This document shows, in pieces, positions 17,998-25,746 of a stretch of DNA of 64,000 nucleotides. Each line of letters begins with the position of its first letter. The first letter of the stretch is position 1. The notes below the pieces were generated by a model. That model made no database searches. It had not been told where the DNA came from and saw only the letters and a program-made list of their open reading frames with translations. The translations under genes and the position numbers were made by a program. The DNA is taken from the NCBI GenBank assembly GCA_039923855.1, contig JBDTBW010000052.1, positions 1 through 64,000 on the forward strand. The letters run 5' to 3'. The stretch is from 66-474 sp039923855 (GTDB taxonomy: Bacteria > Pseudomonadota > Gammaproteobacteria > Xanthomonadales > Rhodanobacteraceae).

Positions 17998-19055
17998 CGT
18001 TTTTGCGGAACGCCGCTGGTGGAGGACGGAGCCGGTACGATCGATTGCAAGGCGTGGGTTGCGCGCAGATCGCGCAATTGCGCCAATGCCCCGCCGAGAT
18101 TCGGCTTGGGTTGCAGCGGGCGCGCAGCGAGCAGTCCGTGCAATATTGCGCGCGCGTTTTGCACGGGCTCGGCGCTTGCATCGAAATGCGTGACCAGCGC
18201 GGCATCGACGCGTTGCAATGCCGCACGGTAACCCTCGTCGTCATGGTCGAGCAGTGCGGCTTGCGCCTGCGCCAGGTCTAGCGATGCAAGCTCCCGCGCG
18301 AAGCGCGCGTCCGCCACCGGCAGCGGTCCGTTCCGAACGCGTTCGACGCGCAGGATGCCGCCGAAGGCATGCCAAAGACGCGACCACGCATCGGATTGCG
18401 GTGTCGCGGCCGTGCCGACCTCGGGTATGGCCAGGGGCAACGTCGGCATACTGGCGCGCAGGCTGTTCAAGGCATCCAGTGCCTGCTGGCGCGTGGGTGG
18501 CGCGGCGGCGGCCAGCGCGGCGCGCTCGCTGGCAATGCCCGCGCGCACGGGCGCGAACGCTGGATCCTCGACTTGCCCCAATGCCTGCCCGGCCAATGCG
18601 TAGGCTTGCAACGCACCGTCGGCGTCGTGGAACAAGACATAACGTTGCTGGCCCGTGCGCAGCAGGAATTCAGCGTCGTCGAGCAACAGCGCATCGCGTC
18701 CGCTCAGATGTTGGTCGGACAAATTGGCCAGCGCGGTCTCGAGATTGCGTACGCGCTGATCGACACCCTGCAAGTTGTCGCGCAGCGCGCTGGCGCCGCT
18801 TTCGGCGTCGCGCAAGCGTTTGTCGATGGCTTGTTGTTGTTCGACGTTCGCGTTGTCGTCGCGTTCCACATTGGCGATCCGCGCATCCAGCCGTGCGGCT
18901 TGCGCGGTATCGTTCGCATCCGACCGCTGCGCGCGCCATGCCGCCCAACCGCCGAGGAGCAAGGCGGCAATCGCCAGCACCATCGCCAAACCGGCGAGGC
19001 CGGTGCGGGCGCGGCGCGGCGTTGATGTACGGGTGACTGGGAATTCTTCGCTCAT
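17994..19055 (-). CDS. hemX: HemX-like membrane protein (uroporphyrinogen-III C-methyltransferase-like)
   Basis: A 353-residue protein with one N-terminal helix (GLAGLAMVLAIAALLLGGWAAW), a coiled-coil region (about 45-130, LDARIANVERDDNANVEQQQAIDKRL) and a helical C-terminal domain (LLLDDAEFLLRTGQQRYVLFHDADGALQAYALAG; LASLDLAQAQAALLDHDDEGYRAAL) as in HemX. Known HemX lacks the catalytic features of true methyltransferases. It lies between hemD and hemY; a palindromic element occupies the 130-bp hemD-hemX gap. Confidence 0.88.
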   Translation of the reverse strand: MSEEFPVTRTSTPRRARTGLAGLAMVLAIAALLLGGWAAWRAQRSDANDTAQAARLDARIANVERDDNANVEQQQAIDKRLRDAESGASALRDNLQGVDQRVRNLETALANLSDQHLSGRDALLLDDAEFLLRTGQQRYVLFHDADGALQAYALAGQALGQVEDPAFAPVRAGIASERAALAAAAPPTRQQALDALNSLRASMPTLPLAIPEVGTAATPQSDAWSRLWHAFGGILRVERVRNGPLPVADARFARELASLDLAQAQAALLDHDDEGYRAALQRVDAALVTHFDASAEPVQNARAILHGLLAARPLQPKPNLGGALAQLRDLRATHALQSIVPAPSSTSGVPQKR

Positions 19056-19064
19056 GCCGCAATC

Positions 19065-19151
19065 CTAGTGGACTGTAACGTTCATTTGGAAGATGGATCG
19101 CGTCGCGAGACCAAGCGAGCCGCTTCTGAAATGGGCGTTACAGTCCACTGG
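19065..19151. repeat. MITE-like inverted-repeat element between hemD and hemX
   Basis: AGTGGACTGTAACG (19067-19080) is matched exactly, inverted, by CGTTACAGTCCACT (19136-19149). With mismatches the arms extend to about 28 bases each around a ~31-base centre. It can fold into a long hairpin in the hem transcript. It looks like a non-autonomous mobile element or a fused pair of IS ends. Confidence 0.75.
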
Positions 19152-19185
19152 CCGGTGCGCGGGATGGCGCAAGCATGTCGCCGGT

Positions 19186-19962
19186 TCAATATCGGGCTGC
19201 ATGCGCGGCGATGATGGTCTCGATCAGATCCGCATCATGGGCCGAACCCGCGCACAATACCCGCGCGAAGCCCGCGAGTCGCGCCGCGCGCTGCAACCGC
19301 GCGCTGCTGGCGATTGCGGTTCCGGCCAGCAATGCGCGCCGCGCGGCGTCGGGCAGACCGGCCATCAGATTGGCCAGCGCTTCGCCGCTGGACAAGGGCA
19401 CGTACAGCGGTGCGCGTCCGCGCGTCAGCGCGCGTGCGTGACGGCGATCCAGCCGTGCCGGCATCCTTCGATAAACCTCGGCGAACGCGACGTCCGCGCC
19501 GCGCGCGGCGAGTTCGCGTTGCAGCAAACCGCGACCCCCGCGTGCGCCGAGGATGCCGACGGCCTTGCCACGCAGTTGTTGCAGGATCGGCAACGCGAGC
19601 AATCCTTCGCTGTCAGCGCGTGCCGGCGCGATCGCGTTCCCGACACCCGCGCGCTTCAATGCGCCGGCGGTGCCGTGGCCGGGCGCGAGCAGAATCGAGC
19701 GGGTTCGCAATGGCCGCAGCCCCGATGCGAAGCGCACCGCCGCCGGGCTGCTGAAGATCACGAAATCCGCGCGCAAGGCCCGATCCAATGAGACGCGCGT
19801 GGCGACCGCATCGTCCACACTGCGCAGGCTGGAGCCCGGCAGCGAAAAGGCCGCGCCGCCCAACGCGCGCACCTGCCTCGCGATCGCCGCGCCGGTTCCG
19901 GCCGGACGCGTGATCGCAACGCGCGCGCCGTCCAGAGGTTTTTTTGCGTGTGTGTGGGCCAC
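19186..19962 (-). CDS. hemD: Uroporphyrinogen-III synthase
   Basis: A 258-residue HemD: it closes and inverts ring D of hydroxymethylbilane to give uroporphyrinogen III. Family features are the N-terminal GARVAITRPAGTGAAIARQVRALGG, a central FVIFSSPAAVRFASG and a C-terminal PLYVPLSSGEALANLMAGLP; HemD is poorly conserved in general. It begins the leftward hemD-hemX-hemY set. hemC, often directly upstream, is not present in the window. Confidence 0.85.
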   Translation of the reverse strand: MAHTHAKKPLDGARVAITRPAGTGAAIARQVRALGGAAFSLPGSSLRSVDDAVATRVSLDRALRADFVIFSSPAAVRFASGLRPLRTRSILLAPGHGTAGALKRAGVGNAIAPARADSEGLLALPILQQLRGKAVGILGARGGRGLLQRELAARGADVAFAEVYRRMPARLDRRHARALTRGRAPLYVPLSSGEALANLMAGLPDAARRALLAGTAIASSARLQRAARLAGFARVLCAGSAHDADLIETIIAAHAARY

Positions 19963-20022
19963 GCACGGATGCTAACCGAAGTCCGTGCGCGGCTTGTCCG
20001 ATTGGCGGTCCGCCGCCAGACT

Positions 20023-20055
20023 AGGGCCTATTAACGCTGAGCGTTAACAGGCCCT
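20023..20055. repeat. 33-bp near-perfect palindrome just upstream of a start codon
   Basis: AGGGCCTATTAACGCT (20023-20038) and its inverse AGCGTTAACAGGCCCT (20040-20055) are separated by one base, with one mismatch in the arms. The right arm ends 4 bases before the ATG at 20060 and contains the only Shine-Dalgarno-like bases (AGG), so folding would mask ribosome binding. AGGGCCTGTT also resembles the terminal sequence of the IS element at 30645 (GGCCTGTTCACA). Confidence 0.7.
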
Positions 20056-20059
20056 CTGC

Positions 20060-20512
20060 ATGCCCGATCATGCCGCGCAACTCGAACGTCATATCCTCGA
20101 GCACATTCCATTGGCGCGCGCGATGCAGTTGCGCGTGTCGCATTACGATGGCGCGCAACTGGAACTGGCGGCACCCCTGGCGCCCAATATCAACGACAAG
20201 GGTTGTGCGTTCGGCGGCAGCATGACGTCGTTGATGACGCTGGCCGGTTGGGGTTTGCTGGAGCTCGCGCTGCGCGCGCGCGGAATCGAGTGCGACATCT
20301 ACATCGGCGATTCGCAGTTACGCTACCGCGAACCGCTGTGGGGTGAATTGCGTGCACGCGCGCGCTTTGCCAACGATGCCGCATTCGACATTTTTCTGGC
20401 AACGCTGAGCGAGTGCGGCAAGGCGCGCATCGAGGTGATCTGCGAAACCGCCGGCAACGAACGCGCAGCCGCAACGCTTGAGGCGGCGTTCGTCGCCAAG
20501 GTACGCGATTGA
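20060..20512 (+). CDS. YiiD C-terminal-type thioesterase domain protein
   Basis: A 150-residue hotdog-like protein of the YiiD_C (putative thioesterase) family: LEHIPLARAMQLRV, LELAAPLAPNINDKGCAFGGSMTSLMTLAGWGLL and YIGDSQLRYREPLWGEL. In YiiD/FabY proteins this domain is fused to an acetyltransferase and acts in fatty-acid initiation; here it stands alone, as in many xanthomonads. It is divergent from hemD, with 97 bp between the starts, and a palindrome covers its ribosome-binding region. Confidence 0.8.
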   Translation: MPDHAAQLERHILEHIPLARAMQLRVSHYDGAQLELAAPLAPNINDKGCAFGGSMTSLMTLAGWGLLELALRARGIECDIYIGDSQLRYREPLWGELRARARFANDAAFDIFLATLSECGKARIEVICETAGNERAAATLEAAFVAKVRD

Positions 20513-20578
20513 CCGGTCCGCGCACGCTGCGCGCAACTCGGGCACAATCGGAGTGCCATTCGCCGCGAGGAACCCACC

Positions 20579-21004
20579 ATGCGCGCATCCATTGCCGTGT
20601 TTTCCGTGTCCGCAGCGCTCTTGCTCGCCGGCTGCGCCAGCTTGCAGGATCACAGCAAGGACAAAATGCGCGACGACACGCTGGACAGTTACGCCGCGAC
20701 CCTGCGCTGGGGCGATTTCGGCAGTGCCTATCAGTTCGTCGATCCGGAGGTGCGCGCCAAACATCCGCAAGACGCCGCCACCAAGGCGAAATACAACAAA
20801 GTCACCGTCGCCGAATACGACGCGCAACCGCCGGCGGCGACCGGCGAGAATACGCTCAGCCAGATGGTGCAGATCAGCCTGATCGAGAAGGCCAGCCAGA
20901 GCTCGTACAACATCGTCGATCACCAGAATTGGCGCTGGGACCCGGTGGCCAAGCACTGGTGGCTGGAGTCGGGCTTGCCGGATATCACGCCGCAGCAACA
21001 GTGA
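20579..21004 (+). CDS. Hypothetical lipoprotein (141 aa)
   Basis: A lipoprotein signal peptide is clear (VFSVSAALLLAGCAS; lipobox LAGC). The mature part contains TLDSYAATLRWGDFGSAYQFVDPEVRAKHP and ends with WRWDPVAKHWWLESGLP, a pattern of conserved xanthomonad hypothetical lipoproteins with an NTF2-like flavour. The function is unknown. The ATG is preceded by GAGGAA. A 175-base gap follows, holding CCCCCTTGAGTCAAGGGG-type palindromic sequence. Confidence 0.75.
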   Translation: MRASIAVFSVSAALLLAGCASLQDHSKDKMRDDTLDSYAATLRWGDFGSAYQFVDPEVRAKHPQDAATKAKYNKVTVAEYDAQPPAATGENTLSQMVQISLIEKASQSSYNIVDHQNWRWDPVAKHWWLESGLPDITPQQQ

Positions 21005-21179
21005 CCACACCGTATCGCGGGCGCCGCAATCTCGTCGATAATGCGCGGCTTGGCCCGTCATTGAGCTTGGCATATTGCCCCCTTGAGTCAAGGGGCGGCT
21101 GCGCGAAGCGCAGTGGGGGTTGTGGGAGCTGCATGCGCGATATGCGAAGCAAGCTGTATGTAAATAGAAACCGCACCTT

Positions 21180-21623
21180 ATGAACGATGTCCTTTCACGC
21201 CTACCGCAATTCATCGCGCACCATCCCTTGCTGATCGCCGCATTCGTGGTGATCGTGCTGGCTCTGATCGGCCTGGAGGGTTCCAAACGCTTTCGCGGCT
21301 TCAAGGAATTGACGCCGGCGGGACTTACGCAACTGATCAACCGCGACAACGCGCTGGTGATCGACGTGTCGGTGCTGACGGATTTCGAAAAGGCGCATGT
21401 GCCCGGTTCGCGTCATATCGCGCCCGGCCAGTTCGATCCCGAAAACAAGGATTTGAAAAAGGCGCGCGAACTGCCGGTGGTGACGGTCTGCCGCAACGGC
21501 GTGGAATCGGGCAAAGCCGCGCGGCGTCTGGTCAAGGCCGGATTCACGGGCGTCTACACCTTGAGCGGCGGCATCGGCGCATGGCAGCGTGCGGATTTGC
21601 CTGTTGCCAAGGGTCGAAATTGA
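21180..21623 (+). CDS. Membrane-anchored rhodanese-like protein (YibN type)
   Basis: A 147-residue protein with one N-terminal helix (HPLLIAAFVVIVLALIGLEGS) and a rhodanese domain: LVIDVSVLTDFEKAHVPGSRHIAPGQF, the active-site loop VVTVCRNGVESGKAARRL with its cysteine, and VYTLSGGIGAWQRADLPV. YibN-type proteins are single-domain sulfurtransferases next to secB or grxC in enterics; those genes are not adjacent here. The catalytic Cys is present, so it is probably active. Confidence 0.88.
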   Translation: MNDVLSRLPQFIAHHPLLIAAFVVIVLALIGLEGSKRFRGFKELTPAGLTQLINRDNALVIDVSVLTDFEKAHVPGSRHIAPGQFDPENKDLKKARELPVVTVCRNGVESGKAARRLVKAGFTGVYTLSGGIGAWQRADLPVAKGRN

Positions 21624-21628
21624 AACGC

Positions 21629-22864
21629 TCAGACAAGAACTGACTGCCGCATCAAAAAAATGCGCATCGCGGGATCCTCGCAAAGGCCGATCGCGCGTTC
21701 GTAGGCCGCAGCGGCTTCATCATCGAGTCGCAGGCGCTTGAGCAAATGCGCCGCCAGCGCCCAATACGGTTGATAATTGACGACCGTTTCCGTAGGGATC
21801 GCTTGCAACGAGGCCCATCCGGACTTGGCGCCGCGCGCTTGCGTGATCGCTGCGGCGCGGCCGACCAGCGCACCGATGCTCGGCGCCAGCCGCACCAGGC
21901 CTTCGTACAACAGCGCGATCGATTCCCAATCGGTGCGTCCGCAGCGCGCGCGTTGCGCATGCACCGACTGGATCGCCGCTTCCAGTTGGAAACGTCCGAT
22001 GTGGCCGGCGCGCTCGGCCTCGCGCAGCAACCGATCCGCTTGCTCGATCATCGGCAGCGACCAGAACGCGGTGTCCTGTTGCGACAGCGGCACGTATTCG
22101 CCGGCATCGGAGCGCCGCGCGTCGCGACGCGATTCGCAATACAGCATCAACGCAAGCAAACCTTTGGCTTCGGGCTCGTCCGGCAACAGATACAACAGCA
22201 AGTGACCAAGCTGGAGCGCCTCGCGAGCCAAATCTTTGCGACGCGGATCGGCGCCATCGGGATCATCCCAGCCGCTGCCGTAGGCGGCGTAGATCGCCTG
22301 CAGCACGGCATCCAGGCGCGGCGACAACTCTTTTGTTTGCGGGATCTCAAAAGCGATTCCGGCATCGCGGATCTTGGTTTTGGCGCGGCTCAGGCGCTGG
22401 CCCATCGTGGATGGTTTGACCAGGAACGCCGAGGCGATGCGCGCGGCATCCAGTCCCAGCACGATCTGCAACATCAACGGGGTGCGCACCGCGGCGTCGA
22501 TCGCCGGATGTGCGCAGACGAACAGCAATTTCAAACGCTCGTCGGGAAACACTTCGTCTTCGCGCACCATTTCCTGCGCCTCGTCGGCGATCGCAAGCAG
22601 ATCGGGGATCGCCTGCATTTGTACCTGCGCGTGGCGCGCGGCATCGATCAGCCGCCGCCGCGCGGCCGTCAACAGCCACGCTTCCGGTTTGTCCGGCACA
22701 CCATCGCGCGGCCAGGTTTCCAGCGCGGCATGGAATGCCTCGGCCAGCGCGTCTTCCGCCGCGGCGACGTCGCGCGTACGCGCCGCGAGAAAGGCCAGCA
22801 ACCGTCCGTAGCTGGTGCGTGCGGCTCGCTCGACCGCACGCCCGGCTTCCTCGTTGCGATTCAT
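21629..22864 (-). CDS. ECF42-type RNA polymerase sigma factor with C-terminal TPR-like extension
   Basis: A 411-residue sigma factor. Residues ~10-80 are sigma region 2 (TSYGRLLAFLAARTRDVAAAEDALAEAFHAALETWP), residues ~110-175 region 4 (TPLMLQIVLGLDAARIASAFLVKPSTMGQRLSRAKTKIRDAG), and the remaining ~230 residues an all-helical extension (LLLYLLPDEPEAKGLLALMLYCESRRDAR; GRFQLEAAIQSVHAQRA). This architecture and the linked YCII (DGPF) gene define the ECF42 group, which lacks an anti-sigma factor. It overlaps the TfoX-like gene by 4 bp (ATGA), and the operon has an ECF42-like promoter (see 23624-23652). Confidence 0.9.
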   Translation of the reverse strand: MNRNEEAGRAVERAARTSYGRLLAFLAARTRDVAAAEDALAEAFHAALETWPRDGVPDKPEAWLLTAARRRLIDAARHAQVQMQAIPDLLAIADEAQEMVREDEVFPDERLKLLFVCAHPAIDAAVRTPLMLQIVLGLDAARIASAFLVKPSTMGQRLSRAKTKIRDAGIAFEIPQTKELSPRLDAVLQAIYAAYGSGWDDPDGADPRRKDLAREALQLGHLLLYLLPDEPEAKGLLALMLYCESRRDARRSDAGEYVPLSQQDTAFWSLPMIEQADRLLREAERAGHIGRFQLEAAIQSVHAQRARCGRTDWESIALLYEGLVRLAPSIGALVGRAAAITQARGAKSGWASLQAIPTETVVNYQPYWALAAHLLKRLRLDDEAAAAYERAIGLCEDPAMRIFLMRQSVLV

Positions 22865-23205
22865 CGCTTGCGCGGCTTGCGTCGCGTCTCGGCCGCGACG
22901 AACGCGCGCGCTTCGTCCGCAAGCGGCATCCACTCGCTTGCTTGTTGCGGCGTCAGCGTGATCCAGCCGTTCATCACCCTGCCGCCGCTGGCGAAACGTT
23001 CGGCGCGTCCTTCCGCGAGCAATTGCGCTACGCGCGGCGGCGGCAGTTTCAGCAGCAGGCGATGCTTACGCGTCAGTGCGGCGAAAATCTTGCCGTTGAC
23101 GCGCAAGGCGTCGGCGCCGAACCTGGACGAACCGCTCGGCATCCATTCGACGCCGTGATGCGCGGCGAGGGCGGCGAACGTTTCGATCCCGCGACGCGTA
23201 TCCAT
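22861..23205 (-). CDS. TfoX N-terminal-like small protein
   Basis: A 114-residue protein resembling the TfoX_N/YjbR-like fold: GVEWMPSGSSRFGADALRVNGKIFAALTRKHRLLLKLPPPRVAQLLAEG and ERFASGGRVMNGWITL. Its role is unknown; in several genomes such proteins travel with YCII and ECF42 sigma genes. It lies 8 bp after the YCII gene and overlaps the sigma gene by 4 bp, so the three are surely one operon. A gene fusion is not indicated: the frame is separated from YCII by its stop. Confidence 0.75.
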   Translation of the reverse strand: MDTRRGIETFAALAAHHGVEWMPSGSSRFGADALRVNGKIFAALTRKHRLLLKLPPPRVAQLLAEGRAERFASGGRVMNGWITLTPQQASEWMPLADEARAFVAAETRRKPRKR

Positions 23206-23213
23206 CGCGGCGT

Positions 23214-23576
23214 TCAGCCCTTCGGCACCAGATTCGGTCGCACCTCGAACACGCGGCCCGGGGAACGCGGCACCCGCGCGGCCCATTGCAGGGCGGTGTC
23301 GAGATCGGGCACGTCGATCATGTAGAAGCCACCAAGTTGCTCCTTGGTGTCGGCGTAGGGTCCGTCCTGCACTTGCTGCTTGTCGCCCTTGAAACGCAAC
23401 GTGGTGGCGGTATCCGGCGGTTGCAGACCTGCGCCGCCGACGAAGATGCCGGCGTCCTGCAGCGTTTTCGTGTACGCGGGCCACACCGCCCAGTAGGCCT
23501 CTTTCTTCTTCGGATCGGTGTCGTTGCGCACCGCGAAGTCGTCGGCGGTTTCGTAGATCAGGATCGAATAATTCAT
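23214..23576 (-). CDS. YCII-related (DGPF) protein
   Basis: A 120-residue YCII-domain protein: MNYSILIYETADDFAVRND, FKGDKQQVQDGPYADTKEQLGGFYMIDVPDLDTALQWAARVP. The DGPF motif of this family reads DGPY here. These proteins are the standard targets and partners of ECF42 sigma factors; the biochemical role is unknown. The ATG is preceded by AAGGAG (spacing 8). It is the first gene of the operon. Confidence 0.9.
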   Translation of the reverse strand: MNYSILIYETADDFAVRNDTDPKKKEAYWAVWPAYTKTLQDAGIFVGGAGLQPPDTATTLRFKGDKQQVQDGPYADTKEQLGGFYMIDVPDLDTALQWAARVPRSPGRVFEVRPNLVPKG

Positions 23577-23623
23577 GATGGTGCTCCTTGTCTGTTGAGA
23601 GCGCGAAGTTGTCGCTCAATCCC

Positions 23624-23652
23624 ATGTCGTGCCACACGGCCGCATTTCGACA
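23624..23652 (-). promoter_or_regulatory. ECF42-type promoter for the YCII-TfoX-sigma operon
   Basis: Read on the minus strand: TGTCGA (-35, 23652-23647), 17 bases, then CGACAT (-10, 23629-23624), about 48 bases before the YCII start codon. The published ECF42 target motif is TGTCGA at -35 and CGA followed by T or C at -10, so both boxes and the spacing fit. This implies that the sigma factor activates its own operon. Confidence 0.7.
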
Positions 23653-23674
23653 TTGCCGAAAAAAACAGCGCGGT

Positions 23675-24391
23675 TCAAAGCTCCTCGACCCCCGTCACCT
23701 TCGCCCGCCGCATCAGCCAGCTCACGCCGCGCAGGTCGGCCAAGCCCACCCACAATCGATCCCACATCCCATATTTGGAGACGCCGCGCGTGCGCGGACG
23801 GTGGCCGACCGGGATGCTCACGCTCTGGTAGCCGGCGCGGCGCACCAGCGCCGGAAGATAACGATGCATATGATCGAAGTAGGGCAGCGCCAGAAATGTT
23901 TCGCGCTCGAACAGTTTCAGCCCGCAGCCGGTGTCGGGGGTGGCATCGCGCAGCATCCGCGAACGCACACCATTGGCGATCTTCGAGGAAATCCTCTTGG
24001 AGAACGTGTCGTGGCGGGTCACGCGCCAGCCGGCGAACAATCTGATTTTTTGATCCGCTTGCGCGCGCGCAGCGAGCAGCTTCGGGATATCGGCCGGATC
24101 GTTCTGGCCGTCGCCGTCCAGCGTGGCGATCCAGGCGCTGCGTGCGGCGCGCACGCCATTGCGGATCGCGGTGCTCTGCCCGCTTTGTTGCAGATGCCGC
24201 ACGATGCGCAATTCCGGATGCTTTGCGCGTTCGGCCTTCAGCACGGCCAGAGCGTCATCGGAACTGGCGTCATCGACGTAAACGACCTCGTAATCGACGT
24301 GCCCGCGCAGGGCCGCGGCGATTTCGGCCAGCAACGACGGGATGTTGTCGCGCTCGTTGAAAACCGGCACGACGACGGACAAATCGGGCAT
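23675..24391 (-). CDS. Family 2 glycosyltransferase, polyprenyl-phosphate type
   Basis: A 238-residue GT-A glycosyltransferase similar to bacterial dolichol-phosphate mannosyltransferase-like enzymes: LSVVVPVFNERDNIPSLLAEI, YEVVYVDDASSDD, AWIATLDGDGQNDPADI (metal-binding Asp) and VGHRPRTRGVSKYGMWDRL. No C-terminal membrane helices are present, unlike ArnC or GtrB, so only the catalytic domain is made. It probably transfers a sugar to an undecaprenyl-phosphate carrier (inference). An in-frame GTG at 24418 is an alternative start. Confidence 0.85.
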   Translation of the reverse strand: MPDLSVVVPVFNERDNIPSLLAEIAAALRGHVDYEVVYVDDASSDDALAVLKAERAKHPELRIVRHLQQSGQSTAIRNGVRAARSAWIATLDGDGQNDPADIPKLLAARAQADQKIRLFAGWRVTRHDTFSKRISSKIANGVRSRMLRDATPDTGCGLKLFERETFLALPYFDHMHRYLPALVRRAGYQSVSIPVGHRPRTRGVSKYGMWDRLWVGLADLRGVSWLMRRAKVTGVEEL

Positions 24392-24543
24392 GCTCACGCT
24401 TCCGCGACCATCGGACACGCATTATCGCGTATGTGACGGCCCCGTGCAGGCGTGTACATGCCGGAACTGTAAGCCGAACTCGCCGGCGCGGGTCTGTTTG
24501 AATACCGGAATCGTTCCTGCATTCCTCATTTCTGGAGTAACCC

Positions 24544-24864
24544 ATGCAATCGCAAACCATGATCAAGAGCGCGCTGCTGAGCCTGCTGGCCGCCGGCACG
24601 TTCGGCGCCGCAGCCACCGCCGGTGCCGGCCAGATGGGCCACGACAACATGGCGCAAGGCGCCACGGTGAAGTGCTACGGCGTCAACGCCGCCAACAAGA
24701 ACGACTGCCAGTCGCCTGGCCATTCCTGTGCCGGCCTGGACAGCAAGGCGCGCGACCCGAACGCCTACGTCGAGATGCCTGGCGGCATGTGCACCAAAAT
24801 CGCGGGTGGTTCGCTTACCGCCGAGGCGGCGATGAAACACGACAATATGGGCAAGCAGGGCTGA
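24544..24864 (+). CDS. bufA1: BufA-like bufferin precursor (DUF2282 family RiPP)
   Basis: A 106-residue secreted precursor: signal peptide (residues ~6-28, IKSALLSLLAAGTFGAAATAGA) then a core with four cysteines at 44, 55, 62 and 83 (KCYGVNAANKNDC, GHSC, GGMC) as in DUF2282 bufferins. Known family: the core cysteines are modified by an MNIO enzyme (thiooxazole formation) and the product binds copper in the periplasm. Odd here: the motif M-x-H-D-N-M occurs on both sides of the Cys core (31-36 and 97-102). GGAG lies 6 bases before the ATG. The bufB and bufC genes follow at once. Confidence 0.87.
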   Translation: MQSQTMIKSALLSLLAAGTFGAAATAGAGQMGHDNMAQGATVKCYGVNAANKNDCQSPGHSCAGLDSKARDPNAYVEMPGGMCTKIAGGSLTAEAAMKHDNMGKQG

Positions 24865-24867
24865 GGC

Positions 24868-25746
24868 GTGTCCTCCGCGTGCGTCTCGCACGCGCAGCCG
24901 ATGCCGACCGCGGTCGGCATCGGCCTGCGGCCACCGCATTTCGAGCATGTGCTCGAGCATCGTCCGCGCGTGCCGTTCTTCGAGTTGCACAGCGAGAACC
25001 TGTTCTGCGGCGGCGGCGCGCAATGGATCATGTTCGATGCTCTGCGGCGCGATTATCCGGTCAGTCTGCACGGTGTCGGCTTGTCGCTGGGTTCGGCCGA
25101 TCGAATCGATCTCGCGCATCTTGCGGCGCTGCGTGAACTGATACGGCGCGCCGCGCCCGCGCTGGTTTCCGAGCATGTCTGCTGGGGTGCGGTGGATGGC
25201 CGTCATTACAACGATTTGTTGCCGTTGCCGTATACCGACGAGGCGCTGGACCTTATGGTGGGGCGCGTCGCGCAGTTGCAAGATACGCTGCAGCGGCGCG
25301 TGCTGGTCGAAAACGTTTCAAGTTATATCCATTTCACGCACTCGACCATGCCCGAATGGGAGTTCCTCGCGGCGCTCGCCGCGCGCAGCGGCTGCGGGTT
25401 GCTGCTGGATGTCAATAATATCTACGTCAACAGCGTGAATCATGGCTTCGATCCCTGCCAATACATCGCGGGCATTCCTGCTGATGCGGTCGAGGAAATG
25501 CACCTTGCCGGCTTCACCCGCAAGCCGGGCCTGCGCGGCGCGTTGCTGATCGACTCGCACGATCAGCGCGTGGATGCCGCGGTGTGGTCTTTGTACGCGA
25601 ATGCGCTGGCCTGTATTGGTTCGCGGCCGACCCTGATCGAATGGGACCGCAACCTGCCGGAGTTTGCGGTGCTGCAGGACGAGGCGCGTATCGCCGAAGG
25701 CTTTCTGGTGCCTGATCAACATGCTGACCTCGCCCTCTCTGCTTGA
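24868..25746 (+). CDS. bufB: MNIO family enzyme BufB (DUF692)
   Basis: A 292-residue multinuclear non-heme iron-dependent oxidative enzyme with a TIM-barrel fold. Conserved ligand-bearing blocks are visible: FFELHSENLF, YPVSLHGVGLSLGS, LVSEHVCWGA, VLVENVSSY, LLLDVNNIYVNSVNHGFD, EMHLAGF and LLIDSHDQRVD. In bufferin systems it modifies the precursor cysteines with help from the BufC partner. The GTG at 24868 lies 3 bases after the precursor stop; ATG 24901 is an alternative. Its end overlaps bufC by 26 bp. Confidence 0.92.
   Translation: MSSACVSHAQPMPTAVGIGLRPPHFEHVLEHRPRVPFFELHSENLFCGGGAQWIMFDALRRDYPVSLHGVGLSLGSADRIDLAHLAALRELIRRAAPALVSEHVCWGAVDGRHYNDLLPLPYTDEALDLMVGRVAQLQDTLQRRVLVENVSSYIHFTHSTMPEWEFLAALAARSGCGLLLDVNNIYVNSVNHGFDPCQYIAGIPADAVEEMHLAGFTRKPGLRGALLIDSHDQRVDAAVWSLYANALACIGSRPTLIEWDRNLPEFAVLQDEARIAEGFLVPDQHADLALSA

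Noticed and set aside
22861..23637. One long frame joining the TfoX-like gene with upstream sequence as a fusion protein
   Set aside because: The upstream part is the YCII gene read out of frame; YCII has its own start, stop and family match.
24455..24500. GGAACT...GTCTG before bufA as a sigma-E-type promoter
   Set aside because: The spacing between the boxes is about 23 bases, too long for a standard ECF promoter, so I cannot support it.
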